A stretch of DNA of 64,000 bases, from the NCBI RefSeq assembly GCF_021554725.1, contig NZ_JAIZDP010000002.1:1-64000 (forward strand). Reading direction: 5' to 3'. The notes under the pieces were generated by a model. It did not search any database. It saw only the letters and a list, made by a program, of their open reading frames with translations, and was not told where the DNA came from. This document shows, piece after piece, positions 50,401-62,400 of this stretch. Each line of letters starts with the position of its first letter. Within the stretch, counting starts at the first letter, position 1. Made by a program: the position numbers and the translations under genes. This DNA comes from Sinomonas notoginsengisoli. Lineage in GTDB: Bacteria > Actinomycetota > Actinomycetes > Actinomycetales > Micrococcaceae.

Positions 50401-53400
50401 AAGATCACGTCGTCGGAGTTGTTCGGGTCGTAGTTGGGGTTCGTGGAGCCGGCCGAGCGCGGGGTGAGGTCGAACGGCGTCTCGTCCACCGCAGTCGCTA
50501 GGGCTCCCGAGCGGTTGATGATGGCCTGCTGGACCTGGCCCGGCGTGTAGATGTACTCGTCGAGCACGTTCCCGTTCGAGATGCGTGTGTTCGGGTCCGT
50601 GGGCAGGAGGGTCAGGACGCCGTAGAGGGGCTCGGAGTAGCACCCGGCGCTGTTCGGGGCGCAGCCGTTCGCGACCCACGCGGATCCATTCCAGGTGACG
50701 CCGGTGGCGCTGTTGCGGCTCGTGAAGATCCGCCCGTCGTCGCCGAGGACGGTGTCGTCCCCGGAGCCGCCGGAGATCCAGTCGTTGCCCCACCCGCCGA
50801 TGATCTGGTCGTTCTGCGCGTCGCCGAACGCGATATCGCTGCCCGGGCCCGAGTAGATCGTGTCGTCGCCGGACTCGCCGTGGGTCTCGTTGACGCCGCC
50901 GATGTCGTAGATGCGGCACGCCGCCTTGTAGACCGGGTTGCCGTTGGCATCCAGGGTCGGGGCGCACGCGGCGAGATACTGGGCGAACAGGTCGCTGTGG
51001 GCGCCGTTGGCCAGGACGGGGCTGCAGACGGGCTGGGTGGGCGAGGTGTTGCACGTCGCGGCGGCGAGCGACGCTGCGCTGAAGAACAAGTCCGGTCGGA
51101 AGTCGGGGCCGCCGGGGGTGTAGTCGAGCAGGCTCACGCCGCGGACCACTTGCTGGCCGTCGGCGTTGTACTTGCAGGAGACCGGCCGCCCGGTCGTGTC
51201 GACCGTGCAGCGCGAGGTGTCGTACGTGTCCCAGTTGTACGTCATGTAGCGGACCGTGTCGGGGCCGCTCAGGAGCAGGTGGCAATCACCCGCGGCGCCG
51301 GGCTTCGTTGCAGCCGTGCACCCCGACGTGTCCATGCCGTTGATGCCCACGATCCGGATGATGTCGCCGTTCGCGCCCACCACGGTGTCGGCGTCGCGGG
51401 AGTGGATGTCGAGGTTAAGCGTGCCGTCGGCGAGTTGCCGATTCGCCGTCGCGTTGAGGCCGCCGGTTTCGCCGACCTCGTTGTTGAGGTCGATCTGCGT
51501 GCCGGCGCCGCCGAAGATGAGGTTCTTCCCGAGGTCGCCGACGACGCTGGAGAGCGGCACGTAGGTCGGGTTGCCGTAGGCGTCGCCGACCACGGAGTAG
51601 GAGCCGCCGTCGGGCCGCTGGTACGCGTTCGTCAGACTGTAGAAGTCGGAGTTGCCGCCCACGAGGTCGTCCTGGCCGAGGCCGCCGAAGATCACGTCGT
51701 TGCCGGCGTTGCCCTCAATGTAGTCGGAACCGTCCGTGGCGCGCTCGACGCTCGGGTAGACGGTGAGCGGGCCGACCGGGTCGCACACGAGAGCGCCGGG
51801 GGCACCCGTGCAGCCGGTCGGGGTGCGGAACGCGCCGACCCGCTGGAGCGTCGAGGTGGGGCTTCCGGGGGCGATCCAGTCGATCGAGCCGTCGCCCTGG
51901 ATCGTGTCGTCGCCCATCTGGCCCAGGATCACGTCGTTCGCGCCGCCGCCTGCGAGGTAGTCATTGCCCCACGAGCCGAGCCACTTGAGGCCGTCGTCCG
52001 CGGCGAAGTCCTGCCATAGGTTGGAGACCTTGTACTCGGCCCACCACGGGACGTCGTTGTTGGTGCGGTAGTTCTGGGCGATCCCGTTAGTCAGCAGCGC
52101 GCCGGAGTTGTAGGCATCCACGGCTCCGCCGCACGGGTTCGTCCGGTCGGAGCGGCTGTACAGGAGCGTCCCGCACAGCGACTGGAAGCGCCCATTGGTC
52201 CAGTCGCCGTAGCTGCGCTGGATCGAGGCGTTGTCGCCGAAGACCATGTCATTCTGCCCGCCGCCGTCGACCGCGTCGTTGCCGGGGCCGCCGATGAGCA
52301 TGTCGCGACCCGAGCCGCCGTACACCCAGTCGTCGTCGCCGTTCTGGAGCGCCTTCGAGTCGACACTCGTCACGCCGATGCCGCCGTCCACCTGCGTCCC
52401 GACGCTGCCGAGGCCGCCGGTGAGCAGGGTCGTCTGGATCTTCTGGAGCTTGCCGGGGACGGGCTTGGTGGTGTCACGGGCACCCGAGACGTCCTGGGTG
52501 ATGACGCCCAGGTCGCCGAAGACGATGTTGTCGTCCTGGCCGATCGTGGTCCCGTTGGCGCCCGGGAGCGTGCCCGCGCCTGCGCCGTAGATCAGGTCCC
52601 TCCCGGCCTTGAGGAGGTCGCGGTCGGGGTACTGCGCGGCCGGGTAGCCCGCGGGCCCGTTGCCCGCCGTCGCGACCGTGAGGACGCGCGTGACGAGGTC
52701 GACGTTGAAGCCCGAGTCGCCGTAGACCATGTTCTGGCCGCGCTCGCCGAAGATCGTGTCGCCGCCGGAGCCGCCGGCGATCTGGTCGCCGGTCTGCGAG
52801 CCGATGAGGACGTCGTCACCCGCGCCGCCGTACATCGTGACGCCGATGCTCAAGAGGTTGCCGCTGGCGTCGGTGCCCGTGAGCGCGTGGGCGTCGATGA
52901 CGTCGTTGCCGCTGAACTGGAACGGGTTGGCGAGCGGGAAGACGAAGAACGGCGCGCTGTTGCCGACCCGGTTGAGCACGACGACGCTGTACGCGCCCGC
53001 TATCGGCGCGGTGGGCGACGTGACCGGGAAGGCGGGCCCGGTGGGGAAGTCGGCGAGCGACAGCGCCAGGTTCAGGCTGATCTGGGTCGCGGTGACGGCC
53101 TTGACGATGCCGACGTACTGCGACACGGCGGTCACCGTGAGCGTCTGCCACGGCATCGGGGCGATGACCGGGCCGTTGAGCAGCATGGTTGCCCGTGTGC
53201 TGTCGAAGCCGGTGACGGTCCACACGCCGGGGACGCCCGAGATGGTGACCTGCATGCCTGCCGTGAAGCGCGTGTCCCACGTGCCCGTCGCGAGCGTAAT
53301 GCGGTCCGTGCTGCGCAGGATCGAGGCCGTCTGCGAGAACGGGCTCGCGAGGCTCAGGGCGAGCTCCTGGCCCACGGCGAAGCCGTCGCGGAGGAACGAG

Positions 53401-56400
53401 CCGCTGCCCGTGCCGCTGCCGGCAGCGTTGAGCGTGACCGTGCCCGTGTGGCCGTCGCCCGAGAGGGACAGGGTGACGTTCGCGCCCTCGATGTGCGGCA
53501 TCGGCTTGGGCCCGAAGTTGTGCAGCGTGAGGTGCGTCGGGTCGCCGCCGTACCAGACACCGTCCTGGGACGTGCCGCCGTACAGCACAAGCGGGGAGGC
53601 GGGGCCGCCGCCGCCTGTGACGGTGATCGAGTCGCCGCCCATGCGCACGGCGCTGACCGTCCCGGTCCACGTCGGTTTCGCGGCGAGGGCACCGCCCGTG
53701 ACGGTGATCGTCCCGGCGATGGGGTCGATGGCCGTGACGATGCGGTAGCCGTCCACGCCGTCGATCCGCACGAGCATGCCTGCCGTGAGCCCGGAAGCAG
53801 CCAGGGCACCGGCGGGCAGCCCAGCGAAGGCGACCACGCCGCCGTCGGACGTCGCGGTGATCGAGCCGGTGACGGTGCCGCCCGTGGCGGTCCAGAGCCG
53901 GCTCACAGTGCTCACGAGGCCGGCCAGCGCACCCGTGGCGATCGGCGCGCCGTCGACGATCATCACCGCACCGTCGGACGGGTTGCCGTCCGCGTTGAGC
54001 ACGGCGCTGTTGGCGAACTGGACGATGGTGCGGACGCCGACGCCCGGGATGTAGACCTGCTGGCCCGCGCGGAAGCCGAGGGCCTGCCACGCCTGGCCGT
54101 TGGAGAGGAGGATGCCGTTGCCCGCGATGACGGAGAGCATGCTCTGCGACGGGCCCCAGCCGGCCGGGATGGTGGCCGGGAGCGGCGTGCGGGTCACGCC
54201 GTTGCCGGCGGAGAGGTCGTCCACCACGGAGACCGCGCCGGTGTACGGTCCGCCTGTCAGCGCCGAGCCGGTCGTCGTCGCAGGTGTCAGGAGCATGACG
54301 TCCCCTGGCAGCGCTGCGGGGTTGCCGCTGCTGGCGAAGCCGAGGACCGTGTACAGCTGGCCGTCGGGTCCCTCGACGAGCTGGCCCGCGTGGAAGCCGA
54401 GGTCTGCCCACGGCAGACCGTCCTGGCGGACGAGGCCGGGGCCGCCGGGCGTCGTGGCCACGGCGAACGTGCCCTTGACGATGAGCGGGCTGTTGCCGCC
54501 GCCGTGCACGGCCGTGATGCCGCCATGGTGGGCGAGTTCGCCGCGCAGGCCCGTGATCGGGTTGACGTCGCCGCCCTGCACCAGCGTGGACTGGACAGTG
54601 AACGCGTCGTTGCCCGCGCCGAGCATGATGTTCAGGATCTCGATGGTCGAGACAGCGCCGTCGGTCGAGTACTGGCCAGTGTTCGGGTCCACGGTGAGCG
54701 AGCCGTAGCTGATACCGCCGGCGAAGGTAAGGGGCTCGCCCCACGGCAGCTTGTGCGTGATCGGATCCGCAAGGTTCGAGAAGTCCAGGCCCGGGCCCAT
54801 GTTGAGGCCGGTGACCGCGGTCGAGGTCAAGGTGCCTGTGAGGTTCTGCCTGCTGCCATCGGCGTAGACGTTGAGCGTGTCGATCTGCTGCCACTCCGGC
54901 GGCTGGGCGGCGACGCGGAACGGGGCCGTGTTGCCCTCGCCGGGCAGGAGGATCGCGGCCTTGAGCGAGCGGTCGGAGGCCGTGGTGCCGCCCTCGACAG
55001 AGAGCGGTCCGCGGATCTGGTCGAGGCGGTGGGCCTGCTTCGGGAACGTCATGAGGCTGGAACGGCCAGCGGGGACCACCCAGTTGACGTCCGCAACGAG
55101 GTTCACGGCCTGCGGGATCCACCAGTTGGTCGGAGTGAAGATCACGAACGCGGCCCACTGGGTGACCGTGGCTAGCGGGTCCACGGTGGCCGGCTTGGCC
55201 GCCGCCGTGAAGTACAGGACGTTGAGCGTGCCGCCGTTGGCCGAGCCAAAGCCCTGGATCTTGTAGAACGCGGGATCGGCGCCGATCTTCACGACCATGC
55301 CCTCGGTGAAGCCGGAATCGAGCCAGCTCGTGCCGTCCTCGCGGGTTAGGGCGCCGGTCGTGGCGTTGTAGGAGAGCGTGTGGCCGGTGGTGCCGCTGAA
55401 GACGCCGGCGTCCTGGAGCTGGCTGATGACGACGTTCGCGAACGGGCTGGCCCAGCTGCTCCGGTCGATCGGGAGTGCGCGGTCAAGGGTCAGCGAATTC
55501 GTGGTGAGGCCCACGATCTGGTAGTCGCCGTCGTCGGCCGTGCCGGTACCGGAGATGCGGATCTTCTGCCCGATCCGGAAGCCCTCGTCGAGGAAGCTGC
55601 CGAGGTCGGAGCCGTTGCCGCGGGTCACCGTGGCGCCAGAGACGTTGATGAAGCCCTTGAAGGCCTGCGCCCCGTGCTGCCCGCCGTAGGCCGCGTAGTT
55701 CGCCCCGCCGAAACCGGTGACATCCACCTGGCCGTCCGTGAGCGAGAAGATCGTCACGGGCGCCGTCGGGGCGCTGTTGAGCCGCAGGGTGTAGGAGTCC
55801 CCTGCGCCGGGGACCGTGCAGACCGCGTTGCCGCAGGCTTGGACGAGAGTGCTGCCATCGGACTGCTGGACGAACACGCCCGGCGTCTTGGCGCTGATCA
55901 CCTGGACATCGACCCGCGAGCTGATCCGGCTCCTGGCCGCGAGGTAGGCGGAGTCGGTCGTGGACGGGTCGATCGTCATGATGACGGCGGTGTTGTGGGG
56001 GTCCATCGGGGCGAGGATGTTCCTCGCGTGGACGCTGACGACGACGGGTAGGTACCAGTTGGTGCTGTCGAATGTCGCCGTGTAGACGTACGGGGTCGCG
56101 CCGCACGCGGTCGGGTCCGTGAACGCCGCGCCCTGCGCGACGGCAAAGCGGGCGTCGGCGCTGGCCAGGCAGACCATCTGGTCGCCGGGCACGATCCGTA
56201 CAACGACGGTCTTGCCCACCGCCGGCGCCATCGCGAGCTGGACCGTCACCTGGTCCGCGACCTCGGTGACCACCGGGGAGACCGTGCCGGCGAGGACCGT
56301 CGTGTCGTTGTCGAGGTGGCCCGTGGTCGGGTCGGTCTGGCCGGCCTGGATGTCGGCCTGGTCGTTGTCGAAGATCGTCGCCTCGACGTTGCGCACCACC

Positions 56401-59400
56401 GCGCCGTCGAATTTCGGGTCCGCGCTGATCACCGTGTGGTTGACCGTCACGATGCGGGTGCCCTCGGGCCGCGTGTCGTCGACCGCGTACAGGTACACGG
56501 TCTGGTCCGTGTTCCAGTTCGTGCCGTCGAACACGAGGACCAGCGAGCGGTTCGAAACGCTCTTCGACGCTCCGCCGAGCATGATCTGGCGGTAGAAGTC
56601 GGCCAGCGCGCTGCCGCTGAGGTTCGCGGCGACGAGGATCGTGTCGCCGTCGGTCCCACTCGGGGCTCCGTCAGGCAGGTTGCCGACCGTGAGCCGGGCG
56701 TGCTCGGTGGACGGCGGGTAGGCGGCCGAGACGGTCACATACACCTTGCACTGGGTGTCGGTCAGGCCGGCGCACACCGGGTGCGCCGCGAGGTGCACCG
56801 TGTAGGAGTCGAGTGATGGCAGCGGCGGCGCCGTGCCGCACAGCGACGATGTCGGGTTCAGGAGGTAGCAGCCGCCCTCGTAGACGGCGGTGAAACCACC
56901 GCTCTCGGTGATGACCACCTGGCCCTGGCCCGGCCGCGCGACGGTGACCGGCACGCCGTCGGCCACAATCCCGTTGTAGTTCGGATCGGTCGAGACGACT
57001 CCGTGGTTGACCGTGCTGGACGTGCCGTCGATGTTCAGGGCGAACACGTCCCCTGCCACGTCGCCGGCCACGTTGATCGTGTCGCTGCCGAGCCCGCCGA
57101 TCACCCGCGTGACCATCCCGGGCGCCGTGGAGAGCACGTCGATCGTGTCGTCGCCCTCGAGGGCGTCGATCTCGAGGACCTGGACGTTGACGTACTTCAC
57201 GCTCAGCCCGGCGCCGTAGATGGCCCTGGCCGTGACGACAATGTGGTCCGCGTACTCGGTGCCCAGGATCACGACCTTGTTGAAGCCCGTGCCGCCGTCG
57301 ATCGAGACTGGCGCGTTCAGGTTGTACATGACCTGGTTCTGGCCGGCGCCCGTGCGGATGTCGCTCTCGGCGGCCGTCGAGAAGCCACTTGTGAGGCGCG
57401 GCATCGCGATCTGGTCGTTGGCGTTGATCCACACGATGTCGCACGTGGCCCGCTCGGCGTCGGTCAGGGACACGCTCGGGTCGGTGCAGGACTTGCCGCC
57501 CATCGAGGCGGGCAGGCCGTGCCCGGTGCGCACCTCGGCCAGGGCGAAGGCGCGGACCACGAAGAGGTCGTTGCCGTCGTTGCCCTCGAGGCGCAACGGG
57601 GCCTGGTTCGAGTACACGGTGAACGTGTCGTCGCCGGCGTCGCCCACCGCGACGAGGGGGGCGGACGCGCCCCTCGACACCCAGCCGCGCGTCGTCGCGA
57701 CGGTGCCGAAGACGTCCTGCGCGTTGAGGTCGCCGCCGCTCGTGTCCCGCGTCATGCCGTCCAGCGAGACACCCAGGTTTGAGGTGAACGCGTTCGCGTC
57801 GCGCTGGCGGCCGTAGATCTGGCCGATCTGGAACGAGTCGTTGCCGGCACCGCCGTCGAGCGTCGTGGTGACAGTGACGTCGTCGGAGGCGAAGACGTCG
57901 TTGCCGCCGAGGCCGTTGACGATCAGGCGGCCGTTGATGCCCGTGTCGTAGTTGATGCGCTCGTAGGCCTGGGTGCGGATCGCCGCGCTGCCGGTCGGGT
58001 CCGACGTCGTGACGTCGTTCGCGAGCAGGCTCACGGTCACGTTGGGCAGTGCGACGTTCGACGTCGGGACCTGCTCCGTGGTGAGCGAGACGCCGATCGG
58101 CAGGGTCTCGGCGAACGTGATCCACGTTCCGCTCGGGTCAACGCTGGCCACCGTGTAGTCCCCGGCCCACACGCCAGCGGTCGGGCCGCCCAGGTGGACC
58201 CGCAGGCCCGCCAGGCTCGTGGCGAAGGTGCCCGCCGGGGCGCCCATGAGCGTCCGGCCCGTGGCCGTCCCGGCGCCACAGGCCGAGGTGAAGCACAGGC
58301 TCAGGTTGCCCGTGAAGACCGGCGTGCGGGCGCCGAGCTGGCCGTGCAGGAGCGCCACGAAGCCCGGATTGTCGGCGAGTTCGTTCGCTATGTTGGACGT
58401 CGGCGTCGAGGCGATAAACCGCGAGCGGCGCAGGAGGAAGATGTCGTCGGTCGGGTACGGGTTGCCTTGGGCGTCGTAGCCCGACCGCGGGCTGTCGTAG
58501 CCGTTGACCGTGAGGACGTCCGAGCCGTCGGCCGGAGCCCCCGTGTCGAGGACGTTGATCACGTAGTTATGGCACGTGGACCCGGTCGGGTCGCCAGCGA
58601 AGCACGGCTGGCTGCCTGTCGTGTTGATGACGTACGTGTCCGTGCCCGACTGGCCGTCGAGGGTGAGCGTCATGCCATCCGCCACGTCCATGGTCTGGAG
58701 CTGGTTGACGAACATGAAGTCTTCGCCGTCGCCGGCCGCGGCATAGGAGCCGAACGGGGTTGGCGTGTTGGAGCCGTAGACGCGGGTGATGTTGCGCAAG
58801 TAGGTCTGGTCGAGGCTGATAATGTCCGAATCGGTATTGCCGAAGATGCGCGTGAGGTTGCACGCGTGGCCGTCCTTATCGAGGAGACTCACACACGCGT
58901 TCGTCTGCGTCCCGCCGAACACCGCGGTGCCGTTCGTCGTCTGGGCGGTGCCAGACCACAGCTCGCCGTGGAGGTGCATGGTCGTGCCCCAGCCAGTATC
59001 CGGGACGCCGATCGCCGACCCGGGGCCGCTGTTGGAGAAGTCGCCGAAGATGTCGATCCACTGAGCGGCGCGGATGCTCGCAACGAGGGCGGGGTTCCCG
59101 TCGGTCGCGACCGACCCTCCGCCCGCGGCGTTGTAGCCGTCGGTCGTGACGTTGTCGCCCACCCGCAGGAGCACCCAGCCGGCGTCCGCCTGGATGAGGC
59201 CGCGCTGGATCTGGCCGTTCGCCGTCGTCCGCGGCGCGTTTTCGACGAAGAGGAGGCTGCAGGCCTGGCGTCCGCCCGCGGTCGACGCCGCGCACGGGAG
59301 CAGGTTCAGGTCCTCACCCTGCGCCGTGGTCTCCGCTACGGTGAGCCGGATGTTGCCGGCGAACGTCCGGGCGAGCACCACGTTCATCGGCGCCGGCGTG

Positions 59401-62400
59401 CCAAGGTCGAACGGATCGTAGGAGTCGGGGATCTCCGTGACGAAAATGCCCTGGTCCGCCTCAAAGGCCGCGGTAGCCGCCGGCATCGCGGACGATGCGC
59501 TCCACGGCGTCGCGAAGCGGCCGGAGGAGATGTCGAGGTCGTTGGTGCCGTCGGCCGCACCGATCGATCCGCCCACGGCCTTGATGTCGATCGTGTTGCC
59601 GATGACCTCCGCCGCCGTCTGTCCCGACGGGCCGTTCGCGTCGATGACCGAGCCCTTGACCGTCGCGAGGGACACGCCGCCACGCGTACGCACGAGGTGG
59701 ATGCGAAGGTCGTCGGTTGTCGCCGGGTTGCTGTCGCCGATCTCGGTGAGGAACACGCCCAGGGTGTTCGTCGACGCGGTGTCGATCGCGGTCAGGACCC
59801 CGGTGTTGGTGCGGAGCACGTCGACGTTGACCTCGAGGAAGTCGGTCGGGAGGCCGATGCCGCCCAAGACGCCGCCGGTGCCGGCCGTCATCGTGATGTT
59901 CACGCCCGTGACGTCGATCGACGTCTGGCTGTTCGCGTCGAGGATACGCTGCGGCGAGGACAGGACCACGTCGTTCTGGGTCGAGTCGATGTGGCCGACG
60001 AGCATATCGCCGGCGAGCTCGGTCGCGGTGATCTTGCCGTTCGTCGTGAGGAAGATCTGGGCGGCGTCCCCTGCGAGGTAGCCGCCAGACATGCTCGGAT
60101 CATCCACCGGGGTGGGGGTCGGCGAGCCGCCGGTCCACGCGACGTCGGTGTTGATCGTGAAGGTCACGGTCGTGGTCGGCGTCGCCGCTCCCACGACGTG
60201 CGTCGCGTCATTGATCGCCGTCGTCGCGCAGTACTTGGGCTCCTGGGCCGCGTAGGCGGACGACGTGGAGACGTGGCAGATGTCCAGGTCGTCGCCGGAA
60301 CGGGCCTCGGTGAAGACGTAGGCCGAGTCGAGCACCGTCGTCGTGGTCCCGAAGGCGCGCAGGATCCGCGCCAGGTTCGGATCTGCGGTGTCCGGCTCGT
60401 AGTGGGTCTGGTACTGGCCACTGCCGGGATTGGTCGACGTCGAGCCGATGGGCCCGGTATCGCCGCCGAGGGCAGGGTTGTAGCCCGTGGGGAAGACGTA
60501 GTGGTAGTAGCTCGTGCTGGGCGTGTAGGCGTTGACCGTCACAAGGACGTTGGTCGCGAGGTCGTTGCCGTTCTTGCTGTCGTTGATGACGACGTCGATG
60601 TCGTCGCCCGCGGTCAGGCGCTGGACAGTGACCGTGAGAGCGGAGCCGAGGACCTCATCGGTGCGGCGGTTCGCAGTGAGGTCGAGCACGAGGTCCGCGC
60701 CGGCGTCGGCGGTGATCGTGAAGTCGTGGTAGGCGCCGTCCACGCTTTGGTAGCGGACGAGTTCGACGGCGATCGGGTTGCGCTCCGCGTCCTGCGTCCC
60801 GGACACCGGGTGCTGGGCGGCCTGGTGGCCGACGTTCCCGTGCGGGGCGGACAGCGTGAGCACGTTGGTGCGGATGACCTTCGTGCCGACCGCGCCGAGC
60901 GGTCCGGCGAGGATGTCGCCGCTCGCGTTCGTCACCTCAGTGGTGCCAATGGGGTTCTCGATGAAGTTGTCGAGCCGGATGAACGGGTTCTGGCCGGTGC
61001 ACGTAAACGGGCATGTGTTCTTGATCTGGACGAGCGTGGGCGGGAACGTGTAGTGGATGTCGAAGTCGAAGCTGCCGCCCACGGTCGTCGGGCTCAGGCC
61101 GCTCGTGGCATGGCCGGTTCCCAGCTGGATCGACTGGACGCGGATGTCGATCACGGGCGAGTTGACCGTGTTCACCACGTTGATCTTGTTCACGATCATG
61201 TTCAGGCTGGACGCGTTCATGAGCTTGACGTAGTTCCACGTCTGCTGGAACTGGAACTGACCCCGGCCGCCCCAGATCACACCGACAGGAATGCTTCCGC
61301 CGGAGATGTTCGTGGGCACGTTCGCGAGGAACCGGGCGTTGGCGCCGTGGTCGTAGATGATGTCGTCCACGCTGAATTGGGTGCCCGTGAGCTGGCCCAC
61401 CGTGTGGACGTTGTTGAACGGATCATCGGTGAAGACGTGGCCGTTGAGGTCCCGCACGGTGGCGTTGACGAGCTTGGTGACGTTGCCCGCGGAATCCACT
61501 TCCACCCACGGATTCGGCTCGCCGAGCATGATGACCGTGGACTCCCAGAAGATCCAGCGCTGGAAGTTCTGGCTGCCGCCGCTGCTGTCGGAGCCGCCGA
61601 AGTCGAGGAAGCCACCGGTGCGGTGGGTGTGACGCAGGTAGTGGTCCACGAGCTGGTTGACCGTGACCGTGAGGTCCGAGGTCGTGATGGTCGACCCACT
61701 CATCCCCGCGACCTGGGCCGTCGTGCTGACGTCCGAACTCGCGGTCGGGGACGTGCGGCCGCCGAAGCAGTGGCACGTCGAGGACGCGTAGCTGTCGATG
61801 TTGATCCCGCGGTACTCCGCGTTGAGCGCGGTCGAGACGTTGCCCGTGAGCGTCGCGCCGCTCAAGAGGACGGTCTGGGTGAGGCCGCTCACGTCGACCG
61901 ACGTCGTTGCCTCGGAGTTCGCACCGAACGCCGTGGCCCGCGAGCTGGAGGTGCCGATGAGCTGGAGCGCGTCGACGTACGAGCCCACGGCCACCGAGCG
62001 GCCTGTCACGGAGCCACCGACCGTCGTCTGGGTCGTGGCGACCGCCGTCGATCCGGGAACCCACGAGGCGTCGCCGCGGCCCACGCGGATCGCGAGGTTC
62101 GTCGTGCCGTCGACGCCGAGGCCGCCGACGTCTGCCGTGCCCTTGCCATACGCGAACACCGCGGTGTGGGACTCGATCGTCGCCGCCGTGCCCGCGGTCA
62201 CCGAGCCCTTGACGGTCACGGTCGTCGAGTAGTCGGCGAGGATCGTCTCGCCAGATCCGCCGCCCGCGAAGAGGCCCCCCGAGCTCGAGGACGCGATCAT
62301 CGTCGGGTGCAGCTCGGAGTTCGCCGAAACGGTCACGCCCTGGGCCGCGCTGAGCGCCGCGTTGGTGTCGACGAGAATCGTGTTGCCCAAGTAGAGGTGC

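Noticed and set aside
49860-52850. CRISPR-like array suggested by regular spacing of repeated motifs
   Set aside because: The spacing comes from RTX nonapeptides in a coding frame. The units are not near-identical DNA repeats with unique spacers, and no cas gene is present. No CRISPR array was seen anywhere in the window.
52887-55175. A 762-codon plus-strand frame in the giant gene
   Set aside because: Antisense to the module array; repetitive Arg/Asp/Glu/Ala composition caused by codon bias.
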